NCBI RefSeq assembly: GCF_001698125.1
Contig: NZ_CP013855.1
Location: 124,001-188,000, forward strand
Source: Pseudonocardia sp. HH130630-07
GTDB lineage: Bacteria > Actinomycetota > Actinomycetes > Mycobacteriales > Pseudonocardiaceae
DNA: 64,000 nt
Direction of reading: 5' to 3'
Part shown: piece by piece, positions 12,801 to 18,800 of the stretch
Layout of the letters: every line of letters begins with the position of its first letter
Position numbering within the stretch: the first letter of the stretch is position 1
The notes under the pieces: generated by a model
Databases searched by the model: none
What the model was told of the DNA's origin: nothing
What the model saw: the letters and a program-made list of their open reading frames with translations, nothing else
Translations under genes and position numbers: made by a program

Positions 12801-15800
12801 CAGGACGGCCGTGGTACGGGCGTGCGCGGCGCCGTCGGGCGTCGCGGCGGTCCCGCCGGACCTGGCGTCGAGCAGCAGGACCTCGGCGGTGTCGGCGGTG
12901 CCGGCGGTGCCGGCGGTGCCGGCGACCCGGACGCCGGAGCGTTCGAGCAGCGCGGCCAGGTCGGGCCCGACCGGACCGCCGTCCACGGTCTCGGCGTGGA
13001 CGGTCAGCCCGGACGGCACAGTCGCCGGGACCCGCTCCCAGCCCGGCCGGAACAACGCGTCACGGTCCGGTGCCGCGGTACGCGACGCGGTCAGTGCACG
13101 CAGCTCGAGCTGGTGGACCGCGGCCAGCGGTGCTCCCGCGGCGTCGGCGAGGTCGATCGAGACGGCCCCGGGCCCGACGCGGCGCAACCGTGCCCTGGCC
13201 GACGTGGCGCCGTCGGCGTACCGGGTGACACCGCGCCAGGCGAACGGGACGGCGCCGCGCTCGTCGTCGGGCTGGATCTCGGCGATCGGGTGCAGCACCG
13301 CGTCCAGCAGCGCCGGGTGTAGGCCGAACGGCTCCGGGTCGGTCCCGTCGGGCAGCGCGGCCTCGACGAACAGCTCGTCGCCGCGCCGCCACGCCGCGCG
13401 CAGGCCGCGGAACACCGGGCCGTAGTCGAAGCCGTCGTCGGCGAAGCGCTGGTAGCACCCGTCGACGTCGACCGGGACCGCCCCGGCCGGCGGCCACTGC
13501 TGCGCGAACGGGGAGAGCGGCGGGGTGTGCTTGCCGAGCAGCCCGGAGGCGTGCTCGGTCCAGGTCGGTGACGTCCAGGTGTGCGCCGCGTCCGGGCGGG
13601 AGTGCACCACGACGGTGCGCGGGCCGTCCGGTGTGGCGGCGCCGACGGTGACCCGCAGCGCGATGCCGCCCTGTTCGGGCAGCGCCAGCGGCGCGGTGAG
13701 CATCAGCTCCTCGACCCGGTCGTACCCGGTCTCCTCCCCGGCCCGCGCGGCCAGGTCGAGCAGTGCGCTGCCAGGCAGCAGCACGGTGCCGGAGACGGCG
13801 TGGTCGACGAGCCACGGGTGGGTGGTCCGGGAGATGCGTCCGGTGAGCAGCACGCCGTCGGTGGTCTCGATGACGCCGTCGAGCAGCCCGTGTCCGGCGG
13901 GGCGCAGCCCGACGGTGCCGGCGTCGGCGGCCCGCGGGACGGGCTCGGGCCAGAAGTACTCGTGCTGGAACGCGTAGGTGGGCAGGTCGACACGGCGACC
14001 GCCGGTCAGCACCGCGGCCCAGTCGACGTCGGCGCCCGCGCTCCAGCAGCGGGCCACCGCGGCCCGGACTGTGCCGGTCTCGTCGCGCTCGGGGTGCAGT
14101 GCCGGGACGGCCGTGGCCCCGGCCGGCGCGACGCCGGCGGCGAGTGCGGTCAGCGTCGCGTCCGGTCCGATCTCGACCGTGACGGTGTCGCCGAGGCCCG
14201 TGAGGGCGTCGGCGAACCGGACCGTGGCCGCCACGTGGTCCACCCAGTAGCCCGGCTCGGCCATCTCCGCGCCGGTGCGCCCGGCGACCGTGGAGACCAC
14301 CGGGATCCGCGGCGCGGCGAAGCTCAGTCCCTCCACCACGGTGCGGAACTCGTCGAGCATCGGTGCCATCGACGGCGAGTGGAACGCGTGCGAGGTCGCC
14401 AGCCGCTTCGTGCGCCGGTCGGCGAACCGCGCCACCACGGCGTCGACCTCGGACTCCACACCCGACACCACGACCGACGACGGGCCGTTCACCGCCGCGA
14501 TCGACACCCCGGCGGTCAGCAGCGGCGTCACCTCCTCCTCGGTGGCCGCGACCGCCACCATCGCACCACCGGCCGGCAGCGCACCCATCAGCCGGGCACG
14601 CGCCGAGACCAGTGTCCCGGCGTCGGGCAGGGACAGCACCCCGGCCACGTGCGCCGCGGCGATCTCCCCGATCGAGTGCCCGACCACCCGCTCCGGGGTC
14701 AGGCCCCAGGACTCCAGCAGCCGGGACAACGCCACCTCCAGCGCGAACAACGCCGGCTGGGCGATCGCGGTGTCGCGCAGGGCCTCGGCGTCGTCGGCCC
14801 ACATCACCTCCCGCACGGCCGGGTCGAGGTGGGCGCAGGCCGCGTCGAAGGCGTCGGCGAAGACCCGGAACCGGTCGTACAGCTCACGACCCATGCCGAG
14901 GCGTTGGGCGCCCTGGCCGGCGAACAGGAACGTGACGCCGGTGCCGGTCCCGGCCCGCCCGGTGACGACGCGCTCGTCGGCGGTCCCGTCGGCGAGCGCA
15001 CGCAACGCCTGCTCGGCGTCGGAGTGGTCGTGTGCCAGGACCACGGCACGGTGGGCGAACGTCGCCCGTGTGGTGGCCAGCGAGAGCCCGATGTCGACGG
15101 GCCGCTCGCGCAGGGCGGCGTCGGCCAGGCGTGCGGCCTGGGCGCGGAGCGCGTGCGGGGTGTGTCCGGACAGCGGCCACGCCACGACGCCGGTCTCCTG
15201 GTCCGCGGCCTCGGTCACCGGGGCCGGGTCGGGTGCCTCGAGGATCAGGTGGGCGTTGGTGCCGCTGATCCCGAACGACGACACACCCGCACGACGCGCA
15301 CGCCCGTCGATGTCCCACGGCAGCGGCTCGGTGAGCAGCTCCACCTCACCCGCGTCCCAGTCCACGTGCGACGACGGCGTCGACGCGTGCAACGTCACCG
15401 GCAACACCCCGTGCCGCATCGCCTCCACCATCTTGATCACACCGGCCACCCCGGCCGCAGCCTGGGTGTGGCCGATGTTCGACTTCACCGAGCCCAGGTA
15501 GAGCGGGGTCTCCCGGTCCTGCCCGTAGGCGGCCAGCAGGGCCTGGGCCTCGATCGGGTCGCCCAGGGTGGTGCCGGTGCCGTGCGCCTCGACGACGTCG
15601 ACGTCCGAGCTGCGCAGGCCGGCCGAGGCCAGCGCAGCCATGATCACCCGCTGCTGCGACGGGCCGTTCGGCGCGGTCAACCCGTTCGAGGCGCCGTCCT
15701 GGTTCACCGCACTGCCACGCAGCACCGCCAACACCTCGTGCCCGTTGCGCCGCGCGTCCGACAGGCGTTCCAGGACGACCATGCCGACACCCTCGGACCA

Positions 15801-18800
15801 GCCGACACCGTCGGCGTCGTCGGAGAACGCCCGGCACCGCCCGTCCGGGGACAGGCCGCGCTGGCGGGAGAAGTCGACGAACGTGCTGGGTGTGGACATC
15901 ACCGTGACGCCGCCGGCCAGGGCCAGCGAGCACTCACCGGACCGCAGCGCCTGCGCCGCCCAGTGCATCGCCACCAGCGACGACGAGCACGCGGTGTCCA
16001 CGGTGACCGCAGGCCCTTCCAGGCCCAGGCTGTAGGACACCCGGCCCGACGCGACGCTGGGCGCGCTGCCGTTGCCGCGGAACGCCTCGTTCTCCCCGCC
16101 GGGCAGCAGCATGGAGTAGTCATTGTACATGACGCCGGCGAACACGCCGGTCGCGCTGCCGCGCAACGACGACGGGTCGATCCCGGCCCGCTCGAACGCC
16201 TCCCACGAGCACTCCAGCAGCAGCCGCTGCTGGGCGTCGGTGCCCAGCGCCTCGCGCGGGCTCATCCCGAAGAACTCGGCGTCGAACCCGCCGGCGCCGT
16301 GCAGGAACCCGCCGCCCACCGCGTGGGTGTGCTCCGGGCGGTCGGGGTCCGGGTCGTAGAGGTTCGCGAGGTCCCAGCCGCGGTCGGTCGGGAACCCGGT
16401 GATCGCGTCCCCGCCGTCGGTGACCAGGCGCCACAGGTCCTCCGGCGAGGACACCCCTCCCGGGTAGCGGCACGCCATCCCCACGATGACGACCGGGTCC
16501 TCGGCGGTGGCGGGGAGCATCGGGACCGGGACCGGGGCCTCGGTCCCGCCGCCGAACAGCTCGTCGCGCAGGTGCCCGGCCAGGGCCCGCGGCGTCGGGT
16601 GGTCGAACACCAGCGTCGCCGAGAGCCGCAGGCCGGTGACCCCGGAGAGCCGGTTGCGCAGCTCGACCGCGCTGAGCGAGTCGATGCCGAGCTCGGTGAA
16701 CGGCCGGGTCGCCGGGACCTCCCCCGCGTCGGTGTGCCCGAGTACCCGGGCGACCTCCTCGCGGACCAGGTCGAACAACGCCTCGTCGCGTTCCGGTGCG
16801 CCGAGCGTGCCGAGCCTGCGGGCGAGTCCGTCGGCGACCTCGCCGCGGGCGGCGGCGCGGCGGCGCGGGAGCCGGACCAGTGCCCGCAGCACGTGCGGCA
16901 CGTCGCCGCCCGCGCGCAGTGCGACCAGGTCCAGGTGGACCGGCGCGACGGCCGGGCGCGGCTGGTCCAGCGCGGTGTCGAGCAGCGCCAGTCCGGCGTC
17001 GACGTCGATCTCGGGCATGCCGGACCGGGCGACGCGGGCGGCGTCGGCGTCGGACAGCGCGGCGGTCATCCCGACCGTGCGCGTCCACGGACCCCAGGCC
17101 AGCGACAACGCGGGCAGGCCCGCGGCGCGCCGGTGCGCGGCGAGGGCGTCGAGCGCGGCGTTGCCCGCGGCGTAGTTGCCCTGCCCGGGGCTGCCGACGA
17201 CGGCCGCCACGGAGGAGAACAGCACGAACGCGTCGAGGTCGCCGGTCAGCTCGTGCAGGTGCCACGCCGCGTCCAGCTTCGGTCGCAGCACGGTGTCCAG
17301 CCGGTCCGGGGTCAGGGATCCGATCACCCCGTCGTCGACGACGCCCGCGGTGTGCACCACGGCGCGCACCGGGTGCTCGCGCGGCACGGCGTCCAGCACG
17401 CGGGCCAGGGCGTCGCGGTCGCCGACGTCCACGGTGACCGCGGTGGCCTCGGCGCCCAGCGTCCCCAGCTCGGCGACCAGCTCGGCCGCGCCGGGCGCGT
17501 CCGGTCCGCGCCGGCTGAGTAGCAGCAGCCGGGTCACGCCGCGCTCGGCGGCCAGGTGTCGGGCGGTGAGCGCGCCGAGGCCGCCGGTGCCCCCGGTGAT
17601 CAGCACCGTGCCGTCCGGGCGCCAGCCGGGTGCGCCCGGGTCCGCCGTGCCGGGCAGGGCCCGGACGAGGCGCGGGACGAGGACGCTCCCGCCGCGCACG
17701 GCGAGGTCCGGCTCGCCGCCGTGCAGGCCGGCCAGTGCGGCGGCTGCCGCGGTGGTCGGGGCGTCGGCGTCGCGCTCCAGGTCGAGCAGGCCGAACCGGC
17801 CGGGGTTCTCGGCCTGTGCGGAGCGGACCAGGCCGCGCACCGCGGCGCCGGCCGGGTCCACGTCGTCCCCGTCGGCGACGGCGGCGCCGCCGCAGGTGAC
17901 GACGACCAGACGTGCCCCGTCGCCGCGCTCGTCAGCGAGCCAGCGCTGCAGGGCGGTGAGCACGGTCGCGGTGGCCTCGCGGACCGCGGAGGGCAGGTCC
18001 GCCCCGGAGGGCACGACCGGGAACAGCACCGTGCCGGACGGCCCGGCCGGGTCGTGGAGCAGCGTGTCGAGGTCGGGGTGCACGGCGACGTGGGCGCCGT
18101 CGAACCCGGCCGGCAGCGGCCCGGCGACGGCGACGGCCGTGGGCTCCGGGGTCGCCGCGGTGGGCGCCTGCGGGTGCCAGTCGATGGCGAAGAGCGGGTC
18201 CCGGCCCGCACCGGCGGCCCCGGCCGGGGACCCGGCGCCGGTCCGCCGCGAGACCAGGGAGCCGACGGTGGCGACCGCGCCGCCCGCGGTGTCGGCGATG
18301 GCGATCGACACCGAGTCGTCGCTCTGGCGGGTCAGCCGGACGCGCACGGTGGTGGCCCCGGCGGCGTGCAGCGTCACGCCCTCGTAGGTGAACGGGAGCC
18401 CGCCCTCGCTCAGCGGCCCCAGGTCGGCGTAGACGGCGGCGTGCTGGGCGGCGTCGAGCACGGCCGGGTGCAGCCCGAACCGGGCCGTGTCCGGGTCGTC
18501 GCCGGGCAGGGTGACCTCGGCGTAGACCTCGCCGTCGCGCAGCCACGCCGCGCGCAGCCCGCGGAACGTGGGCCCGTAGCGGAAGCCCAGGTCGGTGAGG
18601 CGCTCGTAGCAGCCGTCCAGGTCGACCGGCTCGGCCCCGGGCGGCGGCCAGGCCTCGGCGTCGAACGGCGCGGTCTCCCCGGCGCCCGGGTCGCCGCCAG
18701 TCAGGGTGCCCGCGGCGTGCCGGGTCCACGGCAGCTCGACCGCGCCCGCGGCGCGCGAGGACACCGTGAACGGGCGCCGGGCGGGCCCTGCCGAGGTCCC

